Of a DNA stretch of 64,000 bases, positions 19,126-30,082 are shown one piece after another. The first letter of the stretch is position 1; each line of letters starts with the position of its first letter. Position numbers and translations under genes: made by a program. Source of the stretch: Terrimonas sp. (GTDB lineage Bacteria; Bacteroidota; Bacteroidia; Chitinophagales; Chitinophagaceae); assembly GCA_016125075.1 (NCBI GenBank), contig WGMO01000010.1:1-64000 (forward strand), given 5' to 3'. The notes beneath the pieces were generated by a model. It made no database searches. It was not told where the DNA came from and saw only the letters and a program-made list of their open reading frames with translations.

Positions 19126-19767
19126 TTGAAAAACAGTTATTTTATCACCGGTACGGGGACTGGAATCGGTAAAACGTTTGTTTCCGCCATCCTTACAGAA
19201 GCCCTGGAAGCCGACTACTGGAAACCTGTACAGGCCGGATATGAAAATGGAACCGATTCGGATTGGGTCCGGGCAATGGTCTCTCATCAACAAACTGTCA
19301 TTCACCCGGAAACCTATAAACTGAAACTGGCTGCCTCCCCGCATATTGCTGCCCGTGAAGAAGGGGTTGACATTTCACTGGAAAAAATATTTGCTGCTTA
19401 TTCCACAATGGCATTTGGTGAAAAGAACCTGGTCATAGAAGGGGCAGGCGGTTTAATGGTACCCCTGAACGACCATGAATTTGTACTGGATCTTATCATA
19501 AAATTAAACTGCCGGGTCATCCTGGTAAGTAAGAATTATCTGGGAAGTATCAATCATTCCTTACTGACCGCGCATCTTTGCCGACAGAAAAGACTCCGGG
19601 TTGCGGGCTGGATATTCAATGATCATTTTATGGATTATGAAGATGAAATTGTAAAATGGAGCGGTTATCCTGCGCTCGGTTCCATTCCCCGCCTGGAGAA
19701 CCCGGGAAAGGAGCAGGTCCGTGAATGGGCAAACCATATTAAAGAAGACTTAAAGACTTTATTGTAA
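19126..19767 (+). CDS. bioD: dethiobiotin synthetase (TTG start)
   Basis: YFITGTGTGIGKTFVSAIL, YWKPVQAG, LVIEGAGGLMVPL. Confidence 0.93.
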   Translation: MKNSYFITGTGTGIGKTFVSAILTEALEADYWKPVQAGYENGTDSDWVRAMVSHQQTVIHPETYKLKLAASPHIAAREEGVDISLEKIFAAYSTMAFGEKNLVIEGAGGLMVPLNDHEFVLDLIIKLNCRVILVSKNYLGSINHSLLTAHLCRQKRLRVAGWIFNDHFMDYEDEIVKWSGYPALGSIPRLENPGKEQVREWANHIKEDLKTLL

Positions 19768-19768
19768 A

Positions 19769-20338
19769 ATGACAAAATCAGCAGCCAGGAAGATACTCAG
19801 GCAAAAACGCGCTGAACTTTCCATACGCGAAAAATCAAAACTCGATGATCTTCTGCTTATCCAGTTTCAACGGTCTTCATTACCCCATATTCATTACCTG
19901 CTTTCCTACTGGCCGATTGAGGATTACAATGAACCGAATACCCATCTTTTTACAGACTATATTGAGTTCATGAATCCCAAACTGAGCGTATGTTATCCCA
20001 GAACGGACTTCAGTCATCATGCCATGCAGGCCATATTGGCGAAGGAAGGAACCAGTTTTGCCAAAAATAAATTTCATATCCCCGAACCCCGAGAAGGAGA
20101 GGAGATATCGCCAGAAAAACTGGATATGGTATTTGTGCCCTTGCTGGCCTTTGATACAATGGGATTCAGGGCGGGCTATGGAAAAGGATTTTACGACCGG
20201 TATCTTTCAGGTTGCCGGGAAGACTGCCTGAAGGTCGGGTTTTCGTTCTTTGAACCCGTCGATAAACTTGAAGATACGGACGAATTTGACATACCTTTAG
20301 ACCTTTGTGTAACGCCGACAGCCACTTATGTTTTCTAA
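19769..20338 (+). CDS. 5-formyltetrahydrofolate cyclo-ligase
   Basis: FVPLLAFDTMGFRAGYGKGFYDRYL. Confidence 0.93.
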   Translation: MTKSAARKILRQKRAELSIREKSKLDDLLLIQFQRSSLPHIHYLLSYWPIEDYNEPNTHLFTDYIEFMNPKLSVCYPRTDFSHHAMQAILAKEGTSFAKNKFHIPEPREGEEISPEKLDMVFVPLLAFDTMGFRAGYGKGFYDRYLSGCREDCLKVGFSFFEPVDKLEDTDEFDIPLDLCVTPTATYVF

Positions 20339-21413
20339 CCTTTTTCTGAAATCATTTCGGATTCTGCTGCTGCCCTTTGCTCTAATGTATTGGTTGATCA
20401 TCAGCCTGCGTAACTGGATGTATAACAAAAAGATCCTGCCATCTGTTTCTTTTGGCCTTCCGGTCATCTGTGTTGGTAATTTGTCTGTGGGCGGAACCGG
20501 TAAGTCGCCCATGGTAGAATACCTGATCCGGCTGTTACAGGCAGAATTTAAAATCGCTACCTTAAGCCGCGGCTATAAAAGAAGAACAAGAGGCTATGTA
20601 CTGGCAGACAATAATAGTACGGCACTGGATATAGGCGATGAGCCTCAGCAGTTTCATGAAAAATTTCCATCGGTCCCGGTTACAGTGGGTGAGAAAAGGG
20701 TGGAGGCTATTCCGCAGTTATTACATGACCACCCGGAAACTGAATGTATTATCCTGGACGACGCCTTTCAACACCGCGCTGTAGTAGCAGGGCTGAATAT
20801 CCTTTTAACGGATTATAATAACCTTTTTACCCGAGACTTTTACCTGCCAACGGGTGACCTTCGGGACCTTAAATCCGGCTATAAAATGGCCGACCTGATC
20901 GTGGTTACCAAGTGTGATCCCAAAATCAGTGAACAGGAAAAATTGACAATTACTGAAGAAATAAGCCCTTTGCCGCAACAGCATGTTTTTTTTACTGCAA
21001 ACAGCTATTCACACCCGTATCATATCCTGGATAAGCATGACCGGGTGCGGTTGTCCACGCCCCAGGATATTTTACTGATTACGGGTATTGCCAATCCCGC
21101 ACCTTTGAAACACCTGCTCGAGCTTCATGCGGCTTCATACAACATGATGCACTTCCCCGATCATCATATTTTCACCATTGATGACTGGAGAGATATCCAG
21201 AAAAAATTTGCTCAGCTGCAAGGAGCCCATAAAATCATATTAACAACTGAAAAAGATGCCGTCAGGCTGAGTAAATTCAGCAACGAAATGAAGGGCTTAC
21301 CGTTATATGTAATACCACTCGAGCATTTTTTCCTTTTTGAAGAGGAAAACAAATTTCAGCAGTTGGTATTAAATTTCATTAAAAATTTCAAAAAACCGGT
21401 TAACTTGAAGTGA
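20328..21413 (+). CDS. lpxK: tetraacyldisaccharide 4'-kinase
   Basis: VICVGNLSVGGTGKSPMVEYLI, LSRGYKRRTRGY, ILDDAFQHRAV. Confidence 0.95.
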   Translation: MFSNLFLKSFRILLLPFALMYWLIISLRNWMYNKKILPSVSFGLPVICVGNLSVGGTGKSPMVEYLIRLLQAEFKIATLSRGYKRRTRGYVLADNNSTALDIGDEPQQFHEKFPSVPVTVGEKRVEAIPQLLHDHPETECIILDDAFQHRAVVAGLNILLTDYNNLFTRDFYLPTGDLRDLKSGYKMADLIVVTKCDPKISEQEKLTITEEISPLPQQHVFFTANSYSHPYHILDKHDRVRLSTPQDILLITGIANPAPLKHLLELHAASYNMMHFPDHHIFTIDDWRDIQKKFAQLQGAHKIILTTEKDAVRLSKFSNEMKGLPLYVIPLEHFFLFEEENKFQQLVLNFIKNFKKPVNLK

Positions 21414-23425
21414 TGGGAAGAAAAAATTCAAAAAATACTAAAAAGACAAAAAAGGAAAAAGGAAAAAAGAAGTCATCCGCGCCGGAGGAAAAAACGCTGA
21501 AAGGCAGGTTGGATATCAGCCGGTCAGGTATGGGGTTTGTGATTGTTGAAAATCTTCCGGTGGACATTATGGTCCGTCCCGGTGATTTCAACACCGCATT
21601 ACACGGTGATACGGTCAGGGTGGCTGTCAAATCAGCACATAAAGACAAACGTGCACAGGGTGTGATCCGGGAAGTAATTACCCGGAAACAAACAGAGTTT
21701 ATCGGCCGGCTGGAAATGAATAAAAACTTTGCATTTTTCATTGCCGACACAGGCAAGAAAATGCCGGATATTTTTATTCCCTTCTCCAACCTGGGCATGG
21801 CCAAAGACAGGGACCGGGTGGTGGTGAAGATAAAAGAATGGGAGAAAGGAGGAAAAAGGCCTGTCGGGGAAGTGGTCGCGATACTTGATGAGGAGGATGA
21901 AAATGATATCGCAATGAAAGAAATTTTGCTGGATGCAGGTTTTTCAATTGGCTTTTCTGATGATGTGATGGAGGAAGCTGCCAGGTTGCCTGACACGATT
22001 GATCCCCAGGAGATCCAGCAAAGAAAGGATATCAGGGGATTGCTGACATTTACGATCGACCCCGTTGATGCTAAAGACTTTGATGATGCAATTTCTTTCC
22101 GGGTCCTGAAGAACGGTAATTATGAAATCGGGGTGCATATAGCAGATGTCAGCCATTATGTTGCGGAGGGTACGGAACTGGACAAGGCTGCCTATGAAAA
22201 AGCCACCTCCGTTTACCTGCCCGACCGGGTAAACCCCATGCTACCCGAACATATCTCCAATGTACTTTGTTCCTTACGGCCCCATGAAGACAAACTGACT
22301 TTTTCGGCCATCTTCCAGGTTACCCCAAATGCTGAAATAAAACAATACTGGCTGGGGAAGACGGTCATACACTCAGATCATCGTTTCACCTATGAGGAAG
22401 TCCAGGAAATCATTGAATCGGAAGACGGTTTATACAAAGACGAGATTATCACGTTGAATAAGATTGCAAAAACCTTAAGAGCAGAACGGTTCAGAAAAGG
22501 AGCGATTGGGTTTTCGTCACAGGAAGTAAGATTCAAACTGGATGAAAAAGGGAGACCTATCGGCATCATGATCAAAGAAAGTAAGGAATCTCATCAACTG
22601 ATCGAAGAATATATGTTGCTGGCCAACAGGTTTGTAGCCGAAAATATTGCAAAGATTCGGCACAACAACCAACCGATACCGGTACCCTACAGGATACATG
22701 ACACCCCGGACGAGGAAAAACTCTTGCCATTTATTGCCTTTGCTAAAAAATTCGGTCACAAATTTGACATGTCGACACCGGATGCCATTGCCATGTCTTT
22801 TAATAAATTACTGAAGGATGCACAGGGAAAACCAGAACAACATGTGTTGGAACAATTGGGCATCAGAACCATGGCAAAAGCGAAGTATACCACTGATAAT
22901 GTAGGACACTATGGATTGGGTTTTGAACATTATTGTCATTTCACTTCACCCATCCGGCGTTACCCCGATGTGCTTGTGCACCGTGTGTTACAGGAAATCC
23001 TGCAAAAGGAGATCAGGATTGATAAGAAAATGGAAGAGAAATGCAGGCATTGCAGTGAACGGGAACGGGCTGCCATGGAATCAGAACGGGCCGCCAATAA
23101 ATATAAGCAGGTGGAATACATGAAGAATTTCCTGGGCGATGAGTTTGAAGGGGTGATCAGCGGGGTCGCTTCTTTTGGATTTTGGGTGGAGACGGTAGAA
23201 CATAAATGCGAGGGGCTTGTCAGTATCAGCAGCCTGTCGGAATATGATGATTTCAGGCATGTGGAAACCGATTATTGCCTGGTAGGGCAACGGAGTGGCA
23301 GGCAATTCAGGATGGGGGATAAGGTTTGGATAAAAGTGGTGGCCGCCAGCCTGGATAAAAGGCAGCTGGATTACGAATGGGTGATTGCCAGTGGCCTGCG
23401 GGATGAAAAAAATAAAAAAAAATGA
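21410..23425 (+). CDS. rnr: ribonuclease R
   Basis: TIDPVDAKDFDDAISF, YEIGVHIADVSHYV, YCHFTSPIRRYPDVLVHR, C-terminal S1 domain. Confidence 0.96.
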   Translation: MMGRKNSKNTKKTKKEKGKKKSSAPEEKTLKGRLDISRSGMGFVIVENLPVDIMVRPGDFNTALHGDTVRVAVKSAHKDKRAQGVIREVITRKQTEFIGRLEMNKNFAFFIADTGKKMPDIFIPFSNLGMAKDRDRVVVKIKEWEKGGKRPVGEVVAILDEEDENDIAMKEILLDAGFSIGFSDDVMEEAARLPDTIDPQEIQQRKDIRGLLTFTIDPVDAKDFDDAISFRVLKNGNYEIGVHIADVSHYVAEGTELDKAAYEKATSVYLPDRVNPMLPEHISNVLCSLRPHEDKLTFSAIFQVTPNAEIKQYWLGKTVIHSDHRFTYEEVQEIIESEDGLYKDEIITLNKIAKTLRAERFRKGAIGFSSQEVRFKLDEKGRPIGIMIKESKESHQLIEEYMLLANRFVAENIAKIRHNNQPIPVPYRIHDTPDEEKLLPFIAFAKKFGHKFDMSTPDAIAMSFNKLLKDAQGKPEQHVLEQLGIRTMAKAKYTTDNVGHYGLGFEHYCHFTSPIRRYPDVLVHRVLQEILQKEIRIDKKMEEKCRHCSERERAAMESERAANKYKQVEYMKNFLGDEFEGVISGVASFGFWVETVEHKCEGLVSISSLSEYDDFRHVETDYCLVGQRSGRQFRMGDKVWIKVVAASLDKRQLDYEWVIASGLRDEKNKKK

Positions 23426-23484
23426 TCCCCCGGAACCCGTAAAAAGAAAATCCAGGGATCCTGTTTAACTGAATTGAATGACGC

Positions 23485-24450
23485 ATGCAATCTTTTGAAT
23501 CATTAGCCAGACAATTTATCAGCCAGTTTGCGGTAAGGCATTTTCCGGAACAACCTTCCACCCTCTATGAACCCAATGAGTATTTTTTAAACCTGGGTGG
23601 TAAAAGGGTGAGACCGGTGGCTTGCCTGATGGGAAATGAGTTATTCGAAAACATCCTTCCGGACGCATGGCAGGTAGCCAATGCCATTGAGCTGTTTCAT
23701 AATTTTACGCTGATCCATGATGATATTATGGATAAATCGCCGGTAAGAAGGGGTAAGCCTACCCTCCATGAAAAATATGATCAGAGTACGGCTATCCTCG
23801 CCGGGGATGTGATGCTTGTTTTTGCCTATGAATACCTGAACAAGATCGGTAAGGAATTTTTGCATAAGATCCTTCATCTTTTTAATAAAACGGCAAGGGA
23901 AGTCTGCGAAGGACAGCAGCTGGATATGGATTATGAAAAACGAAAGGCGGTTACCCTGGAAGAATATATCCGGATGATCGAATTGAAAACCTCAGTTTTA
24001 CTGGCAGCCAGTCTTCAAATGGGGGCCATTTTAGGAGGAGCCGGTGAGCGGAATCAACAGTTATTATATGAGTTTGGCCGAAAACTCGGCATTGCTTTCC
24101 AGATCAGGGATGATTACCTGGATGCATTTGGTGACCCCGCCAAATTTGGAAAACAGGTGGGGGGTGATATCAAAAAAAACAAAAAAACATTTCTCCTCAT
24201 ACATGCCTACTCGGTCTCTTCTGCTGCGCAAAGAAATGAGTTGGATATGCTCCTGCAACAGGATTCACCCGATAAAGTGGAAAAAACACTTGAGATTTTC
24301 ACGGCTTGTCACGTTGATGAATGGGCGCTCGAACTCAAAAACAAATATTTCAGGGAAGCCCTGGAACACCTGGATGATATAGCGGTGTTATCATCAAGAA
24401 AATCTCCGCTAAAGGAACTGGCAGCCTTCCTCATTGAAAGAGATCACTGA
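23485..24450 (+). CDS. polyprenyl synthetase family protein
   Basis: GGKRVRPVACLM, LIHDDIMDKSPVRRGKPTLH, FQIRDDYLDAFGD. Confidence 0.95.
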   Translation: MQSFESLARQFISQFAVRHFPEQPSTLYEPNEYFLNLGGKRVRPVACLMGNELFENILPDAWQVANAIELFHNFTLIHDDIMDKSPVRRGKPTLHEKYDQSTAILAGDVMLVFAYEYLNKIGKEFLHKILHLFNKTAREVCEGQQLDMDYEKRKAVTLEEYIRMIELKTSVLLAASLQMGAILGGAGERNQQLLYEFGRKLGIAFQIRDDYLDAFGDPAKFGKQVGGDIKKNKKTFLLIHAYSVSSAAQRNELDMLLQQDSPDKVEKTLEIFTACHVDEWALELKNKYFREALEHLDDIAVLSSRKSPLKELAAFLIERDH

Positions 24451-24503
24451 TTTGCGGCCCGTTTCATTTTTTTTCTCTATTTTGAAGTGAAAACCAACTG
24501 TAT

Positions 24504-26216
24504 ATGGCTAACACCCTTTTCAGGAAGAAAACAATTGAAAATATCAAGGCTGAATATGATAAATCTGAAGAAGATCATAAGGTTTCCGGGGGGTTGAGGA
24601 AGGTACTGGGTGTACGGGACCTGACATTTTTGGGGATTGCTGCGATTGTGGGTGCCGGTATTTTTTCCACCATTGGGTCAGCGGCCTACAACGGCGGTCC
24701 CGGGATCTCACTCCTCTTTATCATTACAGCTGTTACCTGTGGCTTTTCGGCCTTATGTTATGCAGAATTTGCAAGCCGTGTTCCGGTGTCCGGCAGTGCT
24801 TATACCTATTCATATGTGACCTTTGGAGAATTGATAGCCTGGATCATCGGGTGGGCCCTGATCCTGGAATATGCCATCGGGAATATTGTCGTTGCTATCT
24901 CCTGGAGTGGCTATTTCAACAACCTGTTGGTCAATGTTTTTCATATTCATTTGCCCGACTGGATGCTGGTAGATCCTCAAACGGCACATACAGCATTCAC
25001 AGAAGCTTCGAATGCAATGGCGGCAGGTACGGTTACAGAAGCCGCTAAAATCGAATCTTACCAGTTTGCCATCAACGCCTGGAACAACGCTCCAATGCTT
25101 GGCGGTGCACATATCTTTTTTAACCTGCCTGCCTTTATCATTGTGGTTTTGATCACCTGGCTGGCCTATATTGGAATTAAGGAAAGTAAACATACCGCCA
25201 ATTTCATGGTGATCTTTAAGGTACTGGTGATCATCTTTGTCATCATTGCCGGTGCCTTTTTTGTCGATACCAATAACTGGACCCCTTTTTTACCCAACCG
25301 TTTTGAAGGGGTTTTAAAAGGGGTATCTGCTGTCTTTTATGCTTATATCGGATTCGATGCTATATCTACCACGGCGGAGGAGTGTAAGAACCCGCAAAGG
25401 GATATGCCAAAAGCCATGATCAATTCCCTGATCATCTGTACCGTGCTGTATATTCTTATTGCACTGGTGCTGACGGGTATGGAAAATTATTCCAATTTCA
25501 AGGATGTACACGACCCCCTGGCTTTTGTATTTGCCAAAAGGGCCCCCTGGATTGAAACTATTGTTTCAATCAGTGCCGTTGTGGCAACAACCAGTGTTTT
25601 ACTGGTATTCCAGTTAGGACAGCCCCGGATTTGGATGAGTATGAGCCGGGACGGTCTTTTACCCAAACAATTCAAAAAGATCCATCCCAAATACCATACG
25701 CCTTCATTTGCTACCATCGTTACCGGAATCCTAGTAGCAGTTCCATCCCTATTTATTGAAGAGGGAATTGTTACCGACCTTACGAGTATCGGGACCCTTT
25801 TTGCGTTTGTACTGGTGTCAGGGGGAGTACTGGTGCTGCCCAGGATACAGAAGGTGCCGGGCAAATTCAGCTTGCCCTATATCAACGGTAAATGGATCGT
25901 TCCCTTTATGATGGCCTTCTTTATTTACCTGTTCCGCCATCGGGTAACCGATGCTGTTCAAAATATTACAACCGTCGATCACCAGGAGATATTTTTCCTG
26001 ATCTTCCTGATCATCGCCACTATTTTAACGATCATGACCGTTATCCGGAATTTTTCACTGATCCCGATACTGGGGGTACTGTTTTGCCTCTACCTGATGA
26101 TCGAAATCCCCACCAAAAGCTGGTACCTCTTTATTGCCTGGATGACACTGGGGCTTATCATCTATTTTCTGTATGGGTTCCGAAACAGTAAACTGGCCGG
26201 GAAACCGAATGGGTAA
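24504..26216 (+). CDS. APC-superfamily amino acid permease
   Basis: LGVRDLTFLGIAAIVGAGIFSTIGSAAYNGGPGISLLFII; FYAYIGFDAISTTAEECKNPQRDMPKA. Confidence 0.93.
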   Translation: MANTLFRKKTIENIKAEYDKSEEDHKVSGGLRKVLGVRDLTFLGIAAIVGAGIFSTIGSAAYNGGPGISLLFIITAVTCGFSALCYAEFASRVPVSGSAYTYSYVTFGELIAWIIGWALILEYAIGNIVVAISWSGYFNNLLVNVFHIHLPDWMLVDPQTAHTAFTEASNAMAAGTVTEAAKIESYQFAINAWNNAPMLGGAHIFFNLPAFIIVVLITWLAYIGIKESKHTANFMVIFKVLVIIFVIIAGAFFVDTNNWTPFLPNRFEGVLKGVSAVFYAYIGFDAISTTAEECKNPQRDMPKAMINSLIICTVLYILIALVLTGMENYSNFKDVHDPLAFVFAKRAPWIETIVSISAVVATTSVLLVFQLGQPRIWMSMSRDGLLPKQFKKIHPKYHTPSFATIVTGILVAVPSLFIEEGIVTDLTSIGTLFAFVLVSGGVLVLPRIQKVPGKFSLPYINGKWIVPFMMAFFIYLFRHRVTDAVQNITTVDHQEIFFLIFLIIATILTIMTVIRNFSLIPILGVLFCLYLMIEIPTKSWYLFIAWMTLGLIIYFLYGFRNSKLAGKPNG

Positions 26217-26275
26217 CAGGTATCGTTACGGTCAGACAGACCCTTTGTTTTTCAGACCTGTTCTTTTGTAACTTT

Positions 26276-27304
26276 GTGCGGATTTTTATGAAATACCAGG
26301 TCGGCGATATCGTATTACTGCTGCATTCCAACGAGGAAGGTGAAATTATTGATATCATCAATGATAAAATGGTGATGATTGATATCAAGGGGGTGAAGTT
26401 TCCTGCCTATATGGACCAGATCGATTTTCCCTATTATAAACGTTTTACAGAAAAGAAGTTGTTTGAGCAGAAAAAGGAAAAGAAATTCATCGATGATATC
26501 AAAAAAGAAAAAGGCAAGCATTCCCAAAAAGTGATTGATGGGGTTTGGCTGACCTTCCTGCCCGTTATCGATGTGGATGAATTTGGCGATGATGTGGTAG
26601 AAGACCTTAAACTCCACCTCGTGAACAGGACAGAGCGGGCCTATCATTTCGATTATAAACAGGCTTTTTTTGGCAAGCCTGAATTTGAGTTGAAGAACAC
26701 CTTACATCCCTTTGAGGACTTTTACCTGCATGACGTGCCTTTTGAGGACATGAACGATAGCCCGATTTTCGAATTTGAGTTTTCGTTGGTTACCCCCGAA
26801 AAAAACAAGGCCGATATCTGTACCGCCTCCCTAAAACTGAAACCCCGGCAATTATTTGAAAGGATCGAGGATATCCGGAGTAAAAATGAAGCGACTTTTT
26901 CGTACCGTTTGTTTGACCAGTATCCCGAGAAAATTGAAGAGGAGAAAATCGATCTTGGAGTACTGTCCAACCGGTATAAGATTTACGACGCTGTACAGGT
27001 CCGGGAACATCTTGAAGCACCCCGTTCGGTGGTCGACCTGCACATCGAAAAAATTACTGACAATTGGAGAGGGATGAGCAACCTCCATATCATTGGTCTG
27101 CAGTTAAAGACCTTTGAGAAATATTATGAACTGGCCCTGGCGCACCTGCAACCCTCTTTAATCGTAATACATGGTGTTGGTAGCGGCCGTCTCCGGGATG
27201 AGATTCATGACCTCCTGAAACACCGGAAAGAAGTGAAAAGTTTTGTCAACCAATATGACCCCCGTTTCGGCTATGGGGCCACCGAGATTTTTTTCCAGTA
27301 CTAA
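26276..27304 (+). CDS. DUF2027/Smr domain protein
   Basis: N-terminal KYQVGDIVLLLHSNEEGEII; C-terminal Smr-like VVDLHIEKI...VIHGVGSGRLRDEIHDLLK. Confidence 0.87.
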   Translation: MRIFMKYQVGDIVLLLHSNEEGEIIDIINDKMVMIDIKGVKFPAYMDQIDFPYYKRFTEKKLFEQKKEKKFIDDIKKEKGKHSQKVIDGVWLTFLPVIDVDEFGDDVVEDLKLHLVNRTERAYHFDYKQAFFGKPEFELKNTLHPFEDFYLHDVPFEDMNDSPIFEFEFSLVTPEKNKADICTASLKLKPRQLFERIEDIRSKNEATFSYRLFDQYPEKIEEEKIDLGVLSNRYKIYDAVQVREHLEAPRSVVDLHIEKITDNWRGMSNLHIIGLQLKTFEKYYELALAHLQPSLIVIHGVGSGRLRDEIHDLLKHRKEVKSFVNQYDPRFGYGATEIFFQY

Positions 27305-28863
27305 TGCAGACCAATCGTTTCTACCTCCGGTATATCTTTCAGGATGAGCTGTATATGTTTGTTGTGCGCTTTGGATTTAAAATCATGAAAGATCTCCAGG
27401 ATATCATTATCAATATAGACACTGTCCGTACCGGTTATTTCCACCACTGCATATTCGGGAATTTTATCAAGCGCCTCCAATATCCGTTTTTTGTTCAGGA
27501 AGCTGACATTCATGGCCAGTTCGATGGTGTAATGTTTTAGATGTCCCTCGTTTCTTTCTTTTAAGGTATAGCCCGCCCGGTAAGTATGTTTGACCAGGAA
27601 ATAAATACTGTAGCCGATGCCGATCAGCACACCGATCAGCAGGTCGGTAAAGAGAATGGCCACTACGGTAATTACGAATGGCAAAAACTGCTCTTTACCC
27701 TGTCTGTAAACGGCCAGGATCATCCGGGGCTTGGCCAGGTTATATCCGGTGCGGATCAGGATAACGGCCAACACACAATAAGGAATCAGGTTTACGACCT
27801 TCACGGCGAAAAGAATTACCATCAGCAACCAAAAACCATGAAAAAAAGCAGAAAGCTTTGTTCTGGCACCCGCCTCTGCATTTGCCGAACTCCTAACAAT
27901 AACGGCTGTAATGGGGAGTCCTCCCAACAATCCACTCAGGAAATTGCCTGCACCCTGGGCCATTAATTCCCGGTTTTGGGGGGTGATCCGGTTATAAGGG
28001 TCCAGTTTGTCAATGGCTTCAATGCTCAACAGGGTTTCAAGACTGGCTACAAAACAGATCACAACTGCATTTTGCCAGATAAAGGCATTGTGAAATAATG
28101 CACCGAAATCCGGCAGCCTGATCTGTGAAATTGTATCCGCAGGAATATTGACAAACTGTGTTGGTTTGAGATGGATCCCGGGAAGGAATTCCCTGAACCC
28201 GAGGGCCAGCAAAACTCCAAATAAAACGGTGATGAAAGAGGTGGGAAGAAATCCTATTTTTTTGGCCATGTATTTTTTCCAAAGGACCAGCATGAGCAGG
28301 GATAAAACCGCAATCAGGATCACCCCGAACGAAGTATGCTTATACAAGCTGGTTACATTTGTAAAAACATGATCAAAAGTGAGGATATTGAACAACTCAT
28401 TCGACCAGAATTCCGGCTGATCATATCCAACCAGGGCAGGGATCTGTTTTGAGATCAGGATGATGCCAATGGCAGCCAGCATTCCCTTGATCACAGCCGA
28501 TGGAATAAAATGAGTAAACCCTCCCAGTTTAAAAATGCCCAACAGGAACTGAAGTAAACCGGCTATCGAAACGGAAAGAAAAAATATTTCCAGGGCCCCC
28601 AATTTTGTAATGGCAGCAGCGCAAATGGCGGTTAATCCTGCTGCAGGACCACTTACACTGAGTTGGGAAGAAGAGAGTAGGGAAATCACCAGTCCTCCGA
28701 TGATACCGGCCATCAACCCGGAATAGATCGGTGCCCCGGAAGCCAGAGAAATTCCCAGGCATAGCGGCAGGGCTACAAAAAAAACAGAAATACTGGCCTT
28801 AAAATCATGTTTGAAAAAAGAAAGAGTATAAAACCTGAACTTCCTTTTTGAAAGACTGATCAT
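27301..28863 (-). CDS. SulP family anion transporter with C-terminal STAS domain
   Basis: HDFKASISVFFVALPLCLGISLASGAP...GLMAGIIGG; C-terminal STAS-like VVEITGTDSVYIDNDILEIF. Confidence 0.92.
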   Translation of the reverse strand: MISLSKRKFRFYTLSFFKHDFKASISVFFVALPLCLGISLASGAPIYSGLMAGIIGGLVISLLSSSQLSVSGPAAGLTAICAAAITKLGALEIFFLSVSIAGLLQFLLGIFKLGGFTHFIPSAVIKGMLAAIGIILISKQIPALVGYDQPEFWSNELFNILTFDHVFTNVTSLYKHTSFGVILIAVLSLLMLVLWKKYMAKKIGFLPTSFITVLFGVLLALGFREFLPGIHLKPTQFVNIPADTISQIRLPDFGALFHNAFIWQNAVVICFVASLETLLSIEAIDKLDPYNRITPQNRELMAQGAGNFLSGLLGGLPITAVIVRSSANAEAGARTKLSAFFHGFWLLMVILFAVKVVNLIPYCVLAVILIRTGYNLAKPRMILAVYRQGKEQFLPFVITVVAILFTDLLIGVLIGIGYSIYFLVKHTYRAGYTLKERNEGHLKHYTIELAMNVSFLNKKRILEALDKIPEYAVVEITGTDSVYIDNDILEIFHDFKSKAHNKHIQLILKDIPEVETIGLH

Positions 28864-28918
28864 GGCCGCAAATGTCAGGAAAAAAAATCAGCTTTCATAT
28901 GATCCTGCTTGGAAGTCC

Positions 28919-29428
28919 CTAGTGCAGGCTGATAACCCTCGACAGTTTCCATTGTCCATCCTTATAATGCCAGGTATGAACAAATTTACCGGGCCGGGAA
29001 GTTGAATGTTCAACCAGGTTATGAAATCGGTGCTGACCCATTTCAATGGCACCATAATCATGAATGGGATAGACTTCAATACTGCCGGGAACCAGTTCCC
29101 GCTGCACCTTGTTACAGATATTGTTTTTTATTGCTTCCACGATCTCATCTTTGGAAGTACTGAGCCCCCCTTTATCATGATAGAATTCAATATCTTCATC
29201 AATAAGCGCCGCAAATTGATTCAAGTCACAATTATTATAGGCTGCAAATAAAAGGCTGTCCAGACGGACGATCGTATCATAAAGTTCCCTCGACTCGGAC
29301 ACATATTTCTCCATGCCGAAATTTTCAGGTTCTTTTTTGGTGGCACAGGCCAGTATCAATAAAATAAGGAGGAGGGGAATGATTTGAACGAGATACCCTG
29401 AAACAGGTTTGTTACTATTATGCTGCAT
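28919..29428 (-). CDS. DUF4440/NTF2-like lipoprotein
   Basis: Lipobox ILACATKK; LDSLLFAAYNNCDLNQFAALIDEDIEFYHDKGG...TWHYKDGQWKLSRVISLH. Confidence 0.8.
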   Translation of the reverse strand: MQHNSNKPVSGYLVQIIPLLLILLILACATKKEPENFGMEKYVSESRELYDTIVRLDSLLFAAYNNCDLNQFAALIDEDIEFYHDKGGLSTSKDEIVEAIKNNICNKVQRELVPGSIEVYPIHDYGAIEMGQHRFHNLVEHSTSRPGKFVHTWHYKDGQWKLSRVISLH

Positions 29429-29636
29429 GAGAAAATTTTAATAAATATGATTGGCGAAATGAAAAAAAAGTACAGTCCCGAAACTTCGGGCCCGGATATC
29501 CAACCCGACAAGGATAAATATAAGGAATGATTGAGGAATCCTGTAAAAACTGAACCTATTCAATGAATTTCAGTAATTCCCTTTGTAGCAGACAGAAGCA
29601 TAAAATCATGGTTCTGACTATGCCTCCAAAATTGAT

Positions 29637-29644
29637 TATCTTTG
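29637..29644 (+). promoter_or_regulatory. -7 element of rnpB
   Basis: TATCTTTG 7 nt before the first paired base of P1. Confidence 0.6.
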
Positions 29645-29650
29645 TATTTG

Positions 29651-30023
29651 CTGCAAACCGGGCTATCGCTCCATCCAGCGCTTGTCGAAGGTGGGGAGGA
29701 AAGTCCGGACAGCGCAGAGCAGTGCACCGGTGAAGAGCCGGGCCCCGGTTTCCGGGGACAGAAAGTGCCACAGAAAATAACTGTCCCGCCCAGGCGGGAT
29801 GAGGGTGAAAACGTGAGGTAAGAGCTCACGGCAGGTACTGGTAACAATATCTGCGGGTAAACCTTGCATGCTGAAATGCCACGTATAGTATCGTTTGAGG
29901 GCTGCTCGTCCAAGATACAGGGTAGGCAGATGGATCCCGGATGGCAACTTCCGGGACAGATAAATGATAGCGCCCGGGGTGCCTGGCACCACGAATCACA
30001 GAATCCGGCTTACAGGTTTGCAG
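29651..30023 (+). ncRNA. rnpB: RNase P RNA (bacterial type A-like)
   Basis: P1 ctgcaaacc/ggtttgcag; conserved GAGGAAAGTCCGGAC, GGGTAAACC, GTAGGCAGATGG-like and ACAGAATCCGGCTTA segments. Confidence 0.96.
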
Positions 30024-30034
30024 TAAATGAACGG

Positions 30035-30060
30035 ATCCCGCAGCAATGCGGGATTTTTGT
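30035..30060 (+). terminator. Rho-independent terminator of rnpB
   Basis: ATCCCGCA-gcaa-TGCGGGATTTTTG. Confidence 0.9.
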
Positions 30061-30082
30061 TTTAATTCCTTTATTTTGAACT

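Noticed and set aside
27586-27966. 126-aa plus ORF inside the SulP gene
   Set aside because: Antisense to a well-supported transporter; Gln/Asn/His-rich shadow frame.
29560-29992. ORFs (29560-29913, 29663-29992) overlapping the RNase P RNA
   Set aside because: Region carries the conserved RNase P RNA core and P1 pairing, so these ORFs are chance frames.
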